Shown: positions 45,101 through 57,272 of the stretch, one piece after another
How positions within the stretch are numbered: position 1 is the first letter of the stretch
Layout of the letters: each line of letters starts with the position of its first letter
Origin: Haliclona indistincta
Taxonomy: Eukaryota; Porifera; Demospongiae; Haplosclerida; Chalinidae
Direction of reading: 5' to 3'
Assembly: GCA_964017065.1 (NCBI GenBank)
Contig: OZ024788.1
Location: 3,047,887 to 3,111,886 of the forward strand
DNA length: 64,000 nucleotides
Notes under the pieces: generated by a model
Seen by the model: only the letters and a program-made list of their open reading frames with translations
Told to the model about the DNA's origin: nothing
Databases searched by the model: none
Position numbers and translations under genes: made by a program

Positions 45101-45787
45101 AAGCAACCATACTACGGAAGCAAGGTTCCCATCGGTATGGAGGGAGCAGTTTTTGGAGCATACATGTACTCTCTGCTGTGCACAATTGTCAGTTGCTTCA
45201 TCTTCTCAAAGCTAGCTTACTCAGTCACCAATAAATACGTGGAGTTATACGAATATTACAAAGCTGGTCATACGCTTGATGAACTGCTTCTAAAAGACGA
45301 CCAGTTTACAGAAACGGCTCAAGCAACTCTGAACTTCTTTGAATTTTGGTTCACGATCCACTGGTTATTCTACACTGTCACTTCGTTTCTCTCAATAGCA
45401 CTGTTTCTTGATGTACTAACCAGGCACATACAGTCGACCTTCGATATACCGCCAGACAGAGCCATTGCGTTCTCTTTAGAAGAGCTTGGTTTAGTCGGCT
45501 TGTTTACACTGCAGCACTGCTTTCTCTTCCTCTATCCTTGCTTCAAAGCAGCCGCAGTGACTGTGTCACGTGAAAAGCTCATCAAGAAGGTGAACGCTTA
45601 TCGAGACGAAAGACAAGTACGCAATGAAGATAAACAGTTCTTTATCCAGTATCTGAAGAACAAGAAGTTTGGGTTTCGTATCAGCTTCTTCTGTGCTCGA
45701 TTACGATTTGGATTTAACATTGCCTACATATCGATATTTATGGGTCTCTTGGGCGTGCTACTGAAACTAACAGGAGTTATAATATGA
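42197..45787 (+). CDS. Array paralogue P8, multi-pass membrane protein
   Basis: Model exons are 42197-42245 (MADSVGSQLSAEDHDPG), 43272-43395, 44136-44275 and 44367-45787, giving 577 residues. Unlike the rest, the second intron is phase 2, with the phase restored by exon 3, which encodes an unusual Trp-rich stretch (RRWTSVQRWWISVQRFW). The long exon is intact and has the longest N-glycosylation-rich second loop (NIT, NNS, NQT, NLS, NFS, NMT, NLS between about 44550 and 44740). Later motifs are the usual LPESLYF, YMYSLLCTIVSCFIFSK and LQHCFLFLYPCFKAAAVTV. CACATGATCTC and AGTGAGTGTTATGAATA near 42105-42140 resemble the class A promoter block. Function is unknown. Confidence 0.87.
42625..43790. 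repeat. Direct duplication inside P8 intron 1
   Basis: About 270 bases at 42625-42895 recur at 43497-43790, partly inside intron 2 (shared AGCTATGAAATTAATCTTTA, TGCAAAACTGCTGTATGCAA, GAGTGCATTCCATAATAGTA). Exon 2 (43272-43395) lies between the copies, which could allow loss or gain of that exon by recombination. Confidence 0.85.
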
Positions 45788-45911
45788 ACCAGAATATGTG
45801 TAATATTTATAGTGAACAAGTTGTAAATTATTCATGCAGCATTGCAGGTATTATGTAAACACTGTCTCGATGTTATGGTTGTCACTACCAATTCTGACAA
45901 TCACTGTTTTG

Positions 45912-46090
45912 AATACAGCTGATCCGCAGCAAACTTGACTCTCAGTTTTGACAAACAGACCACAACTGAGGACTCATATTTGTGGTCAACACCACAACTC
46001 TCCCTGTACAAGCTAGTATAGGGAGAGGTGTGGTGCTGACCACTAATATGAGTCCAATTATCAAAACTGAGAGTTGAAATCAGCTGTATT
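45912..46090. mobile_element. Foldback element downstream of P8
   Basis: Ends AATACAGCTGAT and ATCAGCTGTATT, with a second inner pair (CTCTCAGTTTTGA and TCAAAACTGAGAG; AGGACTCATATT and AATATGAGTCC) make an almost continuous inverted repeat of about 80-base arms. No target duplication is evident. Confidence 0.7.
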
Positions 46091-46384
46091 TGTCATCTAA
46101 TGCTACACCAACAGCAAAAACTCCCTAGACTAGCCAGTGGGTGTTTCCAGTCAGGCTAGTAGTTACAGATAGCTTATACAACTAGACAATGCATCTGTGT
46201 ATAAGCTGGACCACAGTAAGCATACTGAAATCTAAACTAAACTATCCCTACAAGCCTCAATACATAGCTGGCATACCAAAAAGTAGTCAAAATTGATCTC
46301 ATCTCAAGTACATGTAGTTTCCTTGTTTATTAACGATACACACATTGTTCATTTAGCTGCATTCAGGTATGTAAAACTACTCTA

Positions 46385-46565
46385 AAGGGAGTTTCCAACA
46401 GGCCAGTAGCAGTAACATGTAATAATGCAGTTGTGTATAATAAGAACAGCCATAATAGCCACAATAGCCATTATAGCCATTATAGTGAAACCCCAGCCCA
46501 CATCAGCCAGTACCAGCCCACATAAGTGGATAGCCTGCCTACTGTGCAGCTAGTATATACAGTCA
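46385..46565 (+). promoter_or_regulatory. Class B promoter block of P9
   Basis: GGGAGTTTCCAACAGGC, AATGCAGTTGTGTATAA, CAGTACCAGCCCACATAAGT, GGATAGCCTGCCTACTGTGC, then GTATATAC. The same order occurs before P10 and P11. The TATA-like word lies about 85 bases before the ATG at 46642. Confidence 0.65.
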
Positions 46566-46641
46566 TTGTTGCAAGATCTCAATTCCAGGCCAGTAATCCT
46601 GCCAGTAGACCAGTAGACCAGTCATTGTGGAGACTACTACA

Positions 46642-49600
46642 ATGTCCGCATCAGCAAACCCAACAGTAGCCGAAGAAACCCCCCATGAACGAACACCTTT
46701 AGTGACAGGTCGGATATTATTATACTTGTGTCCTTGCATACACATTGTAGAATGATGTGCACACACTTTCAGCAAGTCTTGACACTATACAAACTTTCTA
46801 AGCTAGTTGTCCTACCTATGCACAGTACTCTGGACTTCTTTCGTTACTGAAGCCGCAACGACTGGAAAATTACTATACCAAGCATCGGACCACTATGAAT
46901 TTGTACTATACGCAAATAACACGAGAAGCAGCTACCCTACTGAGCTCAAATGTTGTGGTTGTACAGAACACCAAGTACGAAAACATATCGCTGGAGGCCG
47001 ACTCTCTTGGGCAACGCCCCGAAGCTCTGCTGAGTCCCAGGCAAAAAAATGGCTGTCCCTAGCCTTGCTGCTCATACGTACACATCGAAGTCGGCCTCCA
47101 GAAAAAATGATCATTTGGCATTGCTGAGTCTCCAGAGCGTTTCTAACCTTTGCTTACACTCCAGTCCTTAGTTGTGCCAGCCATAACACCTATAAGCACA
47201 GCTCAGCGAGCGACTTAGCCGTGTAACTTGGCTAAACTGTTGTTTCTGTGTGCGCAGCCAAAGCTAAGAATAGCATATTGACAGCTGTTCCAAAAATAGA
47301 AGCCCTGCCTTCTTCCTGAAACAATCATAGCAATGTTCCGCTTCCTTGTGGTTTCAGTGGTTTGTTTCATCAAATCTACATCACAACATAGTTGCTTTAG
47401 TAGTTGAATCAGTAAACAAGAAGGCTTTACTTACCCCTTGCAGACCTCCTCTGCCAAGAGGACTCCTAGATCTTGACCTTGTAGCCATTTTTTGGTAAAA
47501 CATGGTGTGAACTAGCTTGTTATCGTGCACCCATTAAATTACTTAGCACTACACTTCCTTAGCAACGAAATAGCTATTTTTCAACCATCATATCTTCACA
47601 GCCAAAAACTCTACCAAAATTATATTCAAGAAAAGTACTTGTATTGGCTACTAGTTTGACATGGTGTAAAATGAAACAAATTCACCATGATGATTTAGCG
47701 GACTCGATCCGGTCATACCTTAATGAACGTATTGCAGTGTTAGTTCCAGTTTACAACAGGAGCCTGTAAATTGTTAGCAGCTAGTGCAAACAGCAGTGCT
47801 GACCATGCACAAAGTGTGTCACATGCCTGGGCATGACCATGAGCATGTGAGTAGGGAGTAGCCATGCTGTAGCCTTCGATAGGCACATGTCTACGCACCA
47901 TCAGAGCTGTCTTACAGTTTAGATGGAATCTACAATCCTGGGCTCCGGGTTTACCCCCGTTTCTATCGCTTATGAACGTGTCGTATTTATTTTGACAAAA
48001 TTAGAACCAAGCCTAGTATAAATTTGTCTGTGGAGACTATTCTAGATATAATTATTTATTTTGTTGAGCTTAAGGGTGCAGGCCCTAACAATTAACCATT
48101 AACTTATTCAGGAATGTACAAGTTGGACATTGTTACAACTTACAACAGTAGCCAGCCAAGATCACAAGCAATACATTCCTCAATAAAACTCAGTCTGTAG
48201 CCTTCAGAGTTGGTCAGTATAAGTATTATTTTTATCCTTGATTGGCTGCTTTGCCTAACAGTGAGCAAAAATACACTAAACTGTACTATTGTGAATAGGC
48301 AATAATATTTTTGAACGATACTCAATCCTTACTACAGGTACCTCAACAGGCACTACTACAACTACAACCACTACGGTAGTCACTTCAGCTGCTACAGCAA
48401 CAGTCACTCTAGCAGCCGTCTCAACCCCTACTACCTTAGAAACAACTGTCCCTGTCACTACCACCATACAACCTAGTATGTTAACTTAAATTCAAACTGA
48501 GTGCCGTGTCAAATTAATTTGTCGTTAAGTCACAAAACTTGGATATTTGTGAGATGCCTATGTCTTGCTTCCTGATTTGCTCAAAACTATGTAGTTATAA
48601 AGAGCTGGTCAAATAAATTTTTGCCTCTTTGCACATTAATTTTTTTGCCTCTTTGTACAACATTCATCCACTAGTGCACTGGTGACTTACACGTTTTACA
48701 CCAGACACATGCAAAATGCATGATTTTGACTTAAAATAATCAGTAAAACTATGAAAAATACTGGATAATTCCGTGCACTTTCAAATTGTCATGCATTTTA
48801 ACTCGTTCGGTTGAAATCTCTGGTTTATACTGGCACAGTTACAAATTTTAGTACCCAAACCACGGTTTGAACTGCTGTGCTGGCATGTCTCAGCACGCCA
48901 AAGTATATGCAAACTCAGCTCGACCTATGCCATGAGGGCGTTAGCAGCTCTCCTGAGTGAGCGCTTGTGCTATTAACTGAGAAAAGTCTCTGTCATGCCT
49001 GTTGTCGGCTCCTGGTCAACGAGCTCTGAGAAGAGTAAATCTAAATCTAAACAGTAGCTGATGAGTATTGGCTATAGATGTTTCAGACTGCTTCCAAAAT
49101 GTAAAAGTAAACAAGTTTTGCTTCAAACTATGTCCAAAAATGTACAATAATATAATTATAGCATACTTAATTTTACACAATCATAAATTATTATGCAAAT
49201 TTAATGATGTATAAACCTTTTCGCACAAAACTTTAAAACATTCAAATACTTGATCTATGATAAAGAGTGCTTCTATTCACACAGAACCTTGGACTACAGA
49301 GTGTGCACTTGGTAAGTCAATGTCATGTATAAAAATTGTGATTTTACTTTTTTTTTCAGCAAAAAGTGTGGAAATCTTTATGATTCCACTTAGCTTCATC
49401 ACTGGACAGCTTATCCATATGCCAAATCTCAAGAAGGCAGGTGTAGATCAGAACGAAGTACCACAAGATCAACATCGTGAACAGGCAAAAAAAACCATCT
49501 ACGGTTTTTTCGTTCTATTTGTTACCGTGGGTTTGATTGCAAACACAGCTCCAACATTACTCGTGATGTACAGTTGGATTAGTGGATCGGTTACTGTATT

Positions 49601-50720
49601 CAACGTAACCTATATCTTCAACGTACCAAGGATTGATAATAACGCTAACAAGATTCCATCGATAGTACTCCGTGAACTGCCAACTAAAGGTGTTGATGCG
49701 TATTCACTTAGCGATAGTACTACAGAGGATAATCTCAATGAGTTTGAAGCGTTCGCTAAACTGGTCATGGCTTTCTTTGCTATTGCAAGCAGCATTTCAT
49801 TTTGGCTGTTCTTAGGTTCTCTATTGTGCACATACAAACGTAAAAACAATGGACAAAATCCACCTCTGGATCCATTTCAGTTTAATAACGCAAATACATC
49901 AACTCAGCTCGACCTAAAGGAATCTATATACTTCATCAGTCTTTTGCTATTGAATTTGTTACTTTGGATTGCTTGCTTGGGCTACTTCTCCGGCTTACAT
50001 TTTAAAGCATATTACACAGGCAATGGTTTTAAATCCAACGCTGTATGGGCAGAGGCTACTGTATTCGCCATGTACATGTATTCTGTGTTATGTACAATTG
50101 TCAGTTGCTTTATTTTCTCGAAAATAGCTCACTCAGTCACTCATAGGTGTCAGGGACAATTAAAAACATTTGCAGACCATCAAAGGCAAGAGGGTGAAGA
50201 GGACAGTGGTGTTGGTCGGTTAATTGAAAACGATCTCGGCTTCACCAAGATGGCTCAAGCGTCTATAGTTTATTTTGAATTCTGGTTCACAGTTCATTGG
50301 ATATTCTACACTGTTACTTCGTTTCTCTCAATAGCACTGTTTCTTGATATGCTGCGATACTATATGCAATCCAGCTACCACCCAAGCACTGACACAGCAA
50401 TAGGATTTTCTTTTCATGAGCTTTTTGTAGTCGGTTTGTTCACACTGCAGCACTGCTTTCTCTTCCTCTATCCTTGCTTTAAAGCGGCCGCAGTGACTGT
50501 GTCTCGTGAAAAGCTCATCAAGAAAGTGAATGCTCATCCACTTAATCAACAACTTAGCCTTGAGAAAAAGCAGCTTTATATCCAGCATCTGAAGCAAAAG
50601 AAGTTTGGGTTTCGTATCAGCTTCTTCTGTGCTCGACTACGATTTGGGTTCAACGTTGCCTACATATCGATATTCATCGGTCTGCTTGGTGTACTACTGA
50701 AACTGACTGGAGTGTTTTGA
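46642..50720 (+). CDS. Array paralogue P9, multi-pass membrane protein with Thr-rich exon
   Basis: Model exons are 46642-46708 (MSASANPTVAEETPHERTPLVTG), 48338-48475, 49285-49311 and 49360-50720, all phase 1, giving 530 residues. Exon 2 is a mucin-like Thr/Val/Ala stretch (GTSTGTTTTTTTVVTSAATA...). The long exon is intact. The segment-3/4 loop is the shortest in the family (KRKNNGQNPPLDPF), the second loop keeps NVTYIFNVPRI, and the C-terminus is LLGVLLKLTGVF. Intron 1 (46709-48337, 1.6 kb) contains a partial MITE G copy and a small inverted repeat (46992-47101, TGGAGGCCGACT ends); introns 2 and 3 show nothing notable. Function is unknown. Confidence 0.87.
47800..47960. mobile_element. Partial copy of MITE family G
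   Basis: Diverged match to the middle of 21580-22108 (TGTCTACGCACC, AGTTTAGATGGAATCTA). It lacks both termini and lies in P9 intron 1. Confidence 0.55.
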
Positions 50721-51067
50721 ACTAGTGATAGCGGCACGTTTATCCGCTAAGTGACAATTTATTTCAAAGATAACTACTGTATATGAACAAACTTTGTGCC
50801 ATACACAATATTCTGTTTGATTGGATGATTTGTGTAAAGTAATCACTAAAAATATGCCCTCTTTGTTCTTTTGTATTGTGATAACATTATGATCTTGTAT
50901 TGCTTCATCAAATAGTCACAGATCTGCATGCATGGTTCAAGAAACTAAGAGTATTGGAACATTATAATAGAGTATAAGGTAACAGCATATTCTCCACGAA
51001 TTAAGTCACCTGTTTTAAGCTATACATTTTCACATTTTAGTTCACAATTCACTAGACAAAGCATTTT

Positions 51068-51306
51068 TTGTAGACAGTTTGTTCACAGACACACTACAGT
51101 ACTGCTTTCTCTTCCTCTATCCTTGCTTCAAAGCGGCCGCAGTGACCGTGTCACGTGAAAGCTCATCAATAAAGTGAACGGTTCTTGAGATGACCAGCAA
51201 CTATGCAATGCAGATAAGTAGTTCTATCTGAAGAACAACAAGTTTGGGTTTGTTTCAGCAGCAGGTCATTATGTATGTTTGGGTGTGCTACCAAAAATAA
51301 CAAGGC
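51068..51306 (+). pseudogene. Relict 3' end of an array member
   Basis: It contains the conserved block CTTTCTCTTCCTCTATCCTT... GCGGCCGCAGTGACCGTGTC, followed by a decayed remainder (deletion in the SREKLIKK codons, stops, truncated FGF region, ending GTGTGCTACCAAAAATAACA). It lies between P9 and the P10 promoter, so the ancestral array had at least one more gene here. Confidence 0.8.
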
Positions 51307-51335
51307 CTGCACATTCAGGACAGCACATTGTCCTA

Positions 51336-51505
51336 GGGGAGTTTCCTATGGGCTAGTAGTAACTTTAGCTTACATGTAACAATGCAGCTGTGTGTATAAG
51401 ATAGCTTGTACAATAATACTGAAACCCAAACGATAGTGGTCAGTACCAGCCCACATCAGTGGATAGCCAGCCTAGTGAGCCTACTGTGCAGCTGATATAT
51501 ACAGC
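51336..51505 (+). promoter_or_regulatory. Class B promoter block of P10
   Basis: GGGGAGTTTCCTATGGGC, AGTAACTTTAGCTTACATGT, AATGCAGCTGTGTGTATAAG, CAGTACCAGCCCACATCAGT, then GATATATACAG about 65 bases before the ATG at 51568. Strong match to the P9 and P11 blocks. Confidence 0.7.
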
Positions 51506-54197
51506 AAGATCAGATATTAGATCTCAGAGCAAGTAGTCCTCTATCAAGTCATCCTACTATAACCAGAATGGCAACAAACGTAAAGAAAGAAGAAAAGACA
51601 CCTTTATTAGAAGGTTTACTGCCTTGTTATGTATTGTACCTATACTGGTATCTGTATCTGTATAGGCGCCTATATTTGTACTATAGGCAAGGATCAGTTA
51701 TAGGCAATTTAAATGTAGATAGTATAGATCAAATTTTTTTTTAAAGTCAATACTCAACTTCAGTAACTGCAAGTTCTTCTTCCAAAACAGTAGCATTTCC
51801 ACTTTTTCAGCTACAAACCTGTTTCTCTTTTCATCAGCAATGTCTGCTGAACAGAATCGATGCAAAAGTGCCTCCAAAATGCCATTTCAATCACATTTTT
51901 GGTTTTGCACATAATATGCAAAAATAATATCTGTATCTGTATCGGCGATATTGTTTGCCTACACTAGCAGTTGTGTAAAAATGCAGACAAAAACTATTCT
52001 TTGCTTCAAATGTAGACAAATCAAATGAACATCCACCAAGATCTAACCCATCTCAACCTCCTCTACCAAGATCTACATCATCTCAACCACCTCCACCAAG
52101 ATCTAACCCACCTCCACCACCTGCAGCAGGTGATTACAGAGCCAACATACATTCATAACAGATAAGTTATTTGAATCACCGTTGATAGCTACCACAACTA
52201 TAGCATGACAATTTATAAGAGTGATTGAATCAAGGAGAAATACGTTCACTTATCTTACAAATTTTATTGCATGAGGCAAAATTCAGAATTTGGTGTAAAA
52301 GCAGATTGATTTTGAAGACTGTTGACCACACCCACATAGGCATGTCCATGTGCTGAGATTCAAAGCTAAAGTTACTATTGATCGATTACAAGGCGTCACA
52401 CTCATGCCAGTAACAGTATACTTCACTTAGGCCTATTTATACATCATGGCTGTTAATTTGAGCAGCAAAGGATATGCTAGTCATCATGTGTCTACAAATA
52501 TTATTTTTTGGGATATGAGGCAACCATTCTTTTCCACATGTGATATAGCCTTCAGCATTTGATAAAACATTCCATAGCTACTAGCTATACAGTAGCAGCT
52601 TAGCCGGATGCACTATGTTGATAATGTAATTATTAGTAGTCTGTGAATAACAAGTATAACAATAAATAGAAACACACAAATCTGAAACATAACTGCAGTT
52701 GAATACGTTTGCTGTGTCATAAAATCTGCCGTGTCTACAATATACAGTCGAACCTTCTTATTTTTAGGGGTGTCTTTCGCTGCTGAATGCTAATAAATTT
52801 TTATGTTTGTAAAAACCTAGCTAATATTATTTATGTACTATATGCACTATTATTGTCTACACACATTAAGCACCAAAGAACATGTGTGTGTTTGTCACCA
52901 TCAAAAAATCTTACCCATAATAAAGGGTTTGTTTTTAGCATTGTGGTCAGTGTACTTGTTGTATTTTCCCAACTCAGGGCGAAGAGGGAGAGCTACCCAT
53001 AAACTACCAGCCAAATACAGTGAGTGCATTGAGAGTATGTGTATACACTACAAGGCCGGGACACTTGGTCCGGTCACGGCCAGACCAAAGCTTATGCTGA
53101 AATTAATATTCATTATCATACCTTTAAGTAACTAGCATAAAGATCACAGATTCACAGGCTAAGGAGCTGTTAGACTAAGCTAGCTACACATTTGAGCTGC
53201 CATATAGCACGAGGGCGGTCCCCACACACTATCAAATGACGTAATAATTATTAGTTAGGTAAATTCAAAATTGCACGCACAAGCACTTGTAGGTGAAATG
53301 TTTCAAATAGCATTTATTAACCGCAAAAATGGAAGAATTGTCAATCAGAAACATCCTGTCCTTCAGGCTCTCTACAACCTAAGGCAGTAGCTTTAGTAAC
53401 TGGAAAATATTGGAGGGTCAAAATTTGGGCGAATGAACTAAAATTTGTATTTTACAAAGCTTAATTTTAGTGCCCAGTCTAAATTTTTCCACCAAAATAC
53501 TACTGATCTCTTCATTTTGTACACAGGAAAAGCAAATAAAAAATGGAACAGATATCTCAATAAAGCTGAAGTAGGCTTTGGTAAGTATGCCATTTACCTT
53601 ACTATACATACAAGGGTTTCTTGACGGAGACACATAAAACACAAAAAGTTCACAGTCGCTGCATTTTTGACACTCCATGATTTTTTCCTTACAGCTATCT
53701 TTGCTGAAGTTCTACTGGTACCATTAAGCCTCATAACAGGACAGTTACTCCACGTCTCCTATTTCAAGTTCACTCGAGACCTACAAGGCAATAGAGGCTG
53801 TAAAGTATTCTGTGCTATGATACTCCCCTTCTTTGTCGCGACACTAGTTCTTTTGAATGCTGTTCCAGCAGGTTTTGTGCTCTATGGCTGGTTCAGTGGT
53901 TCGATCAATGTATTCAACGTAACTTTTCTTTTTAATGTGGAGAAAGTCGACGACAGCAAGATCCCTACAATAATGCTTCGTGATGTGTCAACTGAAACCA
54001 TGGACGTGTATTCTCTCAATGATAGTACGGTGAGAGACAATTTGAATGAGTTTGAACCATTTGCTAAACTAGTCATAGCTTTCTTTGCTGTTTCAAGCGC
54101 TCTGTCGTTTCTTCTATTCATGTCTGCACTTATCTGCACATACAAGTGTATCTGGCTACGACAGTGCACCATGAGGAACAAAATAATCGAGCAAGGT

Positions 54198-54297
54198 GAA
54201 GGAAATGAAGAAGGTGAGGGAAATGAAGAAGGCGAGGGAAATGAAGAAGGTGAGGGAAATGAAGAAGGTGAGGGAAATGAAGAAGGAGGAGGTGACA
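54198..54297 (+). repeat. 18-base GEGNEE minisatellite in P10
   Basis: GAAGGTGAGGGAAATGAA is repeated about five times, encoding an acidic stretch in the segment-3/4 loop, the position where P6 has KTGEP repeats. Confidence 0.93.
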
Positions 54298-54612
54298 ATG
54301 AAATAAAGCCTTTAGATTCGTTTCGTTTCGATGATAACGATAAGACATCTACCAAACTCGATCTGCCGGAATCAGTGTACTTTTGCATTCTCTTTGTGCT
54401 CAACATAGCTCTGTTGGCACTTGCATAGGACTTTTTGTCCATTGGCATTACAACAAGCTCTCATACTACCCCAGCAATATTTCTATTGGAGCAGAGGGAA
54501 CTATATTTGGCATCTACATGTACTCTCTGCTGTGTACAATTGTCAGCTGCTTCATCTTTTCAAAGCTTGCTTACTCAGTTACTCGAAGGTGCTTGGATCT
54601 GTACAACACACT

Positions 54613-55290
54613 ACAAGGCGGTGCTCCTCCACCTCAAGGCGGTGCTCCTCCAGGCAATCGTACTCCACCTCAAGGCGGTGCTCCTCCAGGCAATCATACT
54701 CCACCTCCAGGCGATGCTCCTCCAGGCAATCATACTCCACCTCCAGGCGATGCTCCTCCAGGCAATCATACTCCACATCCAGGCGATGCTCCTCCAGGCA
54801 ATCATACTCCACCTCCAGGCGATGCTCCTCCAGGCAATCATACTCCACCTCCAGGCGATGCTCCTCCAGGCAATCATACTCCACCTCCAGGCGATGCTCC
54901 TCCAGGCAATCATACTCCACATCCAGGCGATGCTCCTCCAGGCAATCATACTCCACCTCCAGGCGATGCTCCTCCAGGCAATCATACTCCACCTCCAGGC
55001 GATGCTCCTCCAGGCAATCATACTCCACCTCCAGGCGATGCTCCTCCAGGCAATCATACTCCACATCCAGGCGATGCTCCTCCAGGCAATCATACTCCAC
55101 CTCCAGGCGATGCTCCTCCAGGCAATCATACTCCACATCCAGGCGATGCTCCTCCAGGCAATCATACTCCACCTCCAGGCGATGCTCCTCCAGGCGATGC
55201 TCCTCCAGGCAATCATACTCCACATCCAGGCGATGCTCCTCCACTTCAAGGCGGTGCTCCTCCACTTCAAGGCGGTGCTCCTCCAGCTAA
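54613..55290 (+). repeat. 36-base PPGDAPPGNHTP minisatellite in P10
   Basis: Sixteen units of P-(P/H)-G-D-A-P-P-G-N-H-T-P with start and end variants (QGGAPP). The H variant comes at every fourth unit over most of the array, a higher-order period of about 144 bases. All six frames stay open because unit length is a multiple of three and no unit has a stop. It is inserted after the RCLDLYNTL stretch, in the loop between segments 5 and 6. Confidence 0.95.
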
Positions 55291-56005
55291 TACAAATCAT
55301 CCAGGTGGTATACTAGATTTTTTGATTGACGAAGATGACAAGTTTACCGAGATGGCTCAAGCTACACTGAACATGTTCGAATACTGGTTCACTGTTCACT
55401 GGGTATGCTACACAGTCACTTCGTTCCTCACAATAGCACTCTTCTTTGATATGCTTACAATGTACATACAATCCACGTTCATCAAGCCAGTAGAAACGGC
55501 AGTTGGGTTTTCTTGGAAAGAGCTTGTTGTAGTTGCCTTGTTCACACTGCAGCACTGCTTTCTCTTCCTCTATCCTTGCTTCAAAGCGGCCGCAGTGACT
55601 GTGGGTCGTGAGAAGCTCATCAAAAAAATCAATGCTTATCCAAATTTGGAACGTGAACACAAGCAATTCTTTATCCAGTATCTGAAGAACAAGAAGTTTG
55701 GGTTTCGTATCAGCTTCTTCTGTGCTCGACTACGATTCGGGTTCAACATTGCCTACATATCGATATTCATCGGTCTCTTGGGTGTGCTGCTGAAACTAAC
55801 AAAGGTCTTTTAAAACCAGTATAAGAGCTAAGTGACTCATTGACTACTAACAACAGCATGTGTATCATAATTGTGCTATTAAAAAACACTATGATTTTGT
55901 TCGATGTGTCAAATTGTACATGAACCATAAAGTTTTGTAATAATTTATCACTATTAAGCTCACAATTTTTTCTGATTTGATCGAAGTCTACAACCAATCT
56001 TTATT

Positions 56006-56535
56006 AACCCTCGGCGCATGCGCAAGGGTTACGGTACTTGCTCTGTCATTCGTCCTTTAATTCTGTCCAATGAGCTGCAGAGACCATCGTTCACTTCTGA
56101 AACTCAGTAAAGGACTAAAGGTATAACAGGCTTAGCATGACAATGGCTTGCAATGTGACTCGTGGATTTTGCTAAAGTGCTTTCGTTCTCGATTTATGGC
56201 TGGCTCACCTTGACGGCCGTCTTTGACCTCTCTGACAACAAAAGCGCCCATAGCTGACTACCTAGGTACTTGTAGATTCCATCTAAACTGCAGGAGAGCT
56301 CTGGGGGTGCGTAGACATCTCAAGAAAAAGCCTATCAAAGCCAAGAGCAATGGCTACCTACTCAGCTCAGTGTTCACGGTCACGCCCACTTGACACACCT
56401 TGTCCTAGTCAGCACTTTGCTGTCTTCTGGTTAGCAGTGCAGTTTCAATAGCAAACAAGTTGGCTTTAGCTGCAAAGCTCCTTCTGCAAACCATAACTAA
56501 GGAGCTAACTCTACAATGTGCAACATGCCGAGGGT
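56006..56535. mobile_element. MITE family G, copy 2 (inverted)
   Basis: ACCCTCGGCGCATGCGC...CATGCCGAGGGTTT. It is the reverse complement of 21580-22108 over nearly its full length. It lies about 190 bases 3' of P10. Confidence 0.8.
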
Positions 56536-57089
56536 TTTGTGAAATCTGTTCATTAACAATGTATTGTATACCATTGTAATCTTGTATGGTTTTGATAACT
56601 TTTTGGTAAGTCTGTCTACACAGTTGAGAGTAGATGTAACGCCATTTTGACTCTATGGTGCGTGCCAAATCTCACACAAATTTTCAAATTATTTACAAAT
56701 TTTAGGCCTGAGCCATTCGAAACTAAGTCCAGTCTACATACACCATTGAAAATCACCGATAACCACAACACTCAAAGGTATTAAACGACTTTAGGAGTTA
56801 AATAGTTATGAATAAAAAATAATTCTGCGCTAAAAACTAGTAAAGAATCAATGTGTTTGGACTGACAAGTTATTACAATGTCAAGTATTAATGAATTATT
56901 TTAATTTTTGTTGAAATAGTTTGATAAAGATAACAACAATGGAATGCTAATCAACTGGACAACTGAGAGGCCCAACTCCAAACTTGACATTATTTATACC
57001 TCAGTGAGACACTAGACAGTAATAAGAAAGTCACAGTTAAATATTTTTACAGTGTGTTGTCTGTACACTATAAATACATAGTCATAACT

Positions 57090-57272
57090 ACAGTGTCTCA
57101 TGAAAACCTCATCAAAAAAGCCAATGCTTATCGTGACGAAAAGGAATAAGTTATTTATCCAGTTAATTCATCATACGAAACCGCAAGTTCAGGTTTCATG
57201 TCAACTCTTATGTCAAGGCTTGACTACATTTGGATTATATCCTGGACACGCTACTGTAACTAGCTGGATTTT
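57090..57272 (+). pseudogene. Relict C-terminal fragment of an array member
   Basis: TCTCATGAAAACCTCATCAA, AATGCTTATCGTGACGAAAA and a decayed KFGFR/SFF/R/FGF region, ending near GGACACGCTACTGTAACTAG, match the last 60 codons of the family. Frameshifted and truncated. It lies between P10 and P11. Confidence 0.75.

Larger units (their letters stand above)
51568..55813 (+). pseudogene. Array paralogue P10, one-base deletion, two minisatellites
   Basis: Model exons are 51568-51613 (MATNVKKEEKTPLLEG, acidic dileucine), 52016-52129 (Pro-rich, PPRSNP units), 53527-53580 (KKWNRYLNKAE) and 53695-55813, all phase 1. Against P6, one base is missing near 54415-54425 in segment 4 (after NIALLAL), giving TAG at 54426-54428; the remainder reads to 55813. 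Allowing one more base, the length is a multiple of three (777 residues), so a sequencing error or recent mutation is as likely as true loss. It carries GEGNEE repeats in the segment-3/4 loop and a 16-unit Pro/Gly/His repeat in the segment-5/6 loop, making it the longest member. Intron 2 (52130-53526) shows nothing recognisable. Confidence 0.75.

Noticed and set aside
46807..47127. 106-codon frame in P9 intron 1
   Set aside because: Overlaps a small inverted repeat (TGGAGGCCGACT ends) and shows no similarity or splice context.
54421..55316. Long open frames overlapping the P10 repeat in other frames and on the - strand
   Set aside because: They exist only because a 36-base repeat without stops is open in every frame. 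They have no conserved flanks or splice logic.
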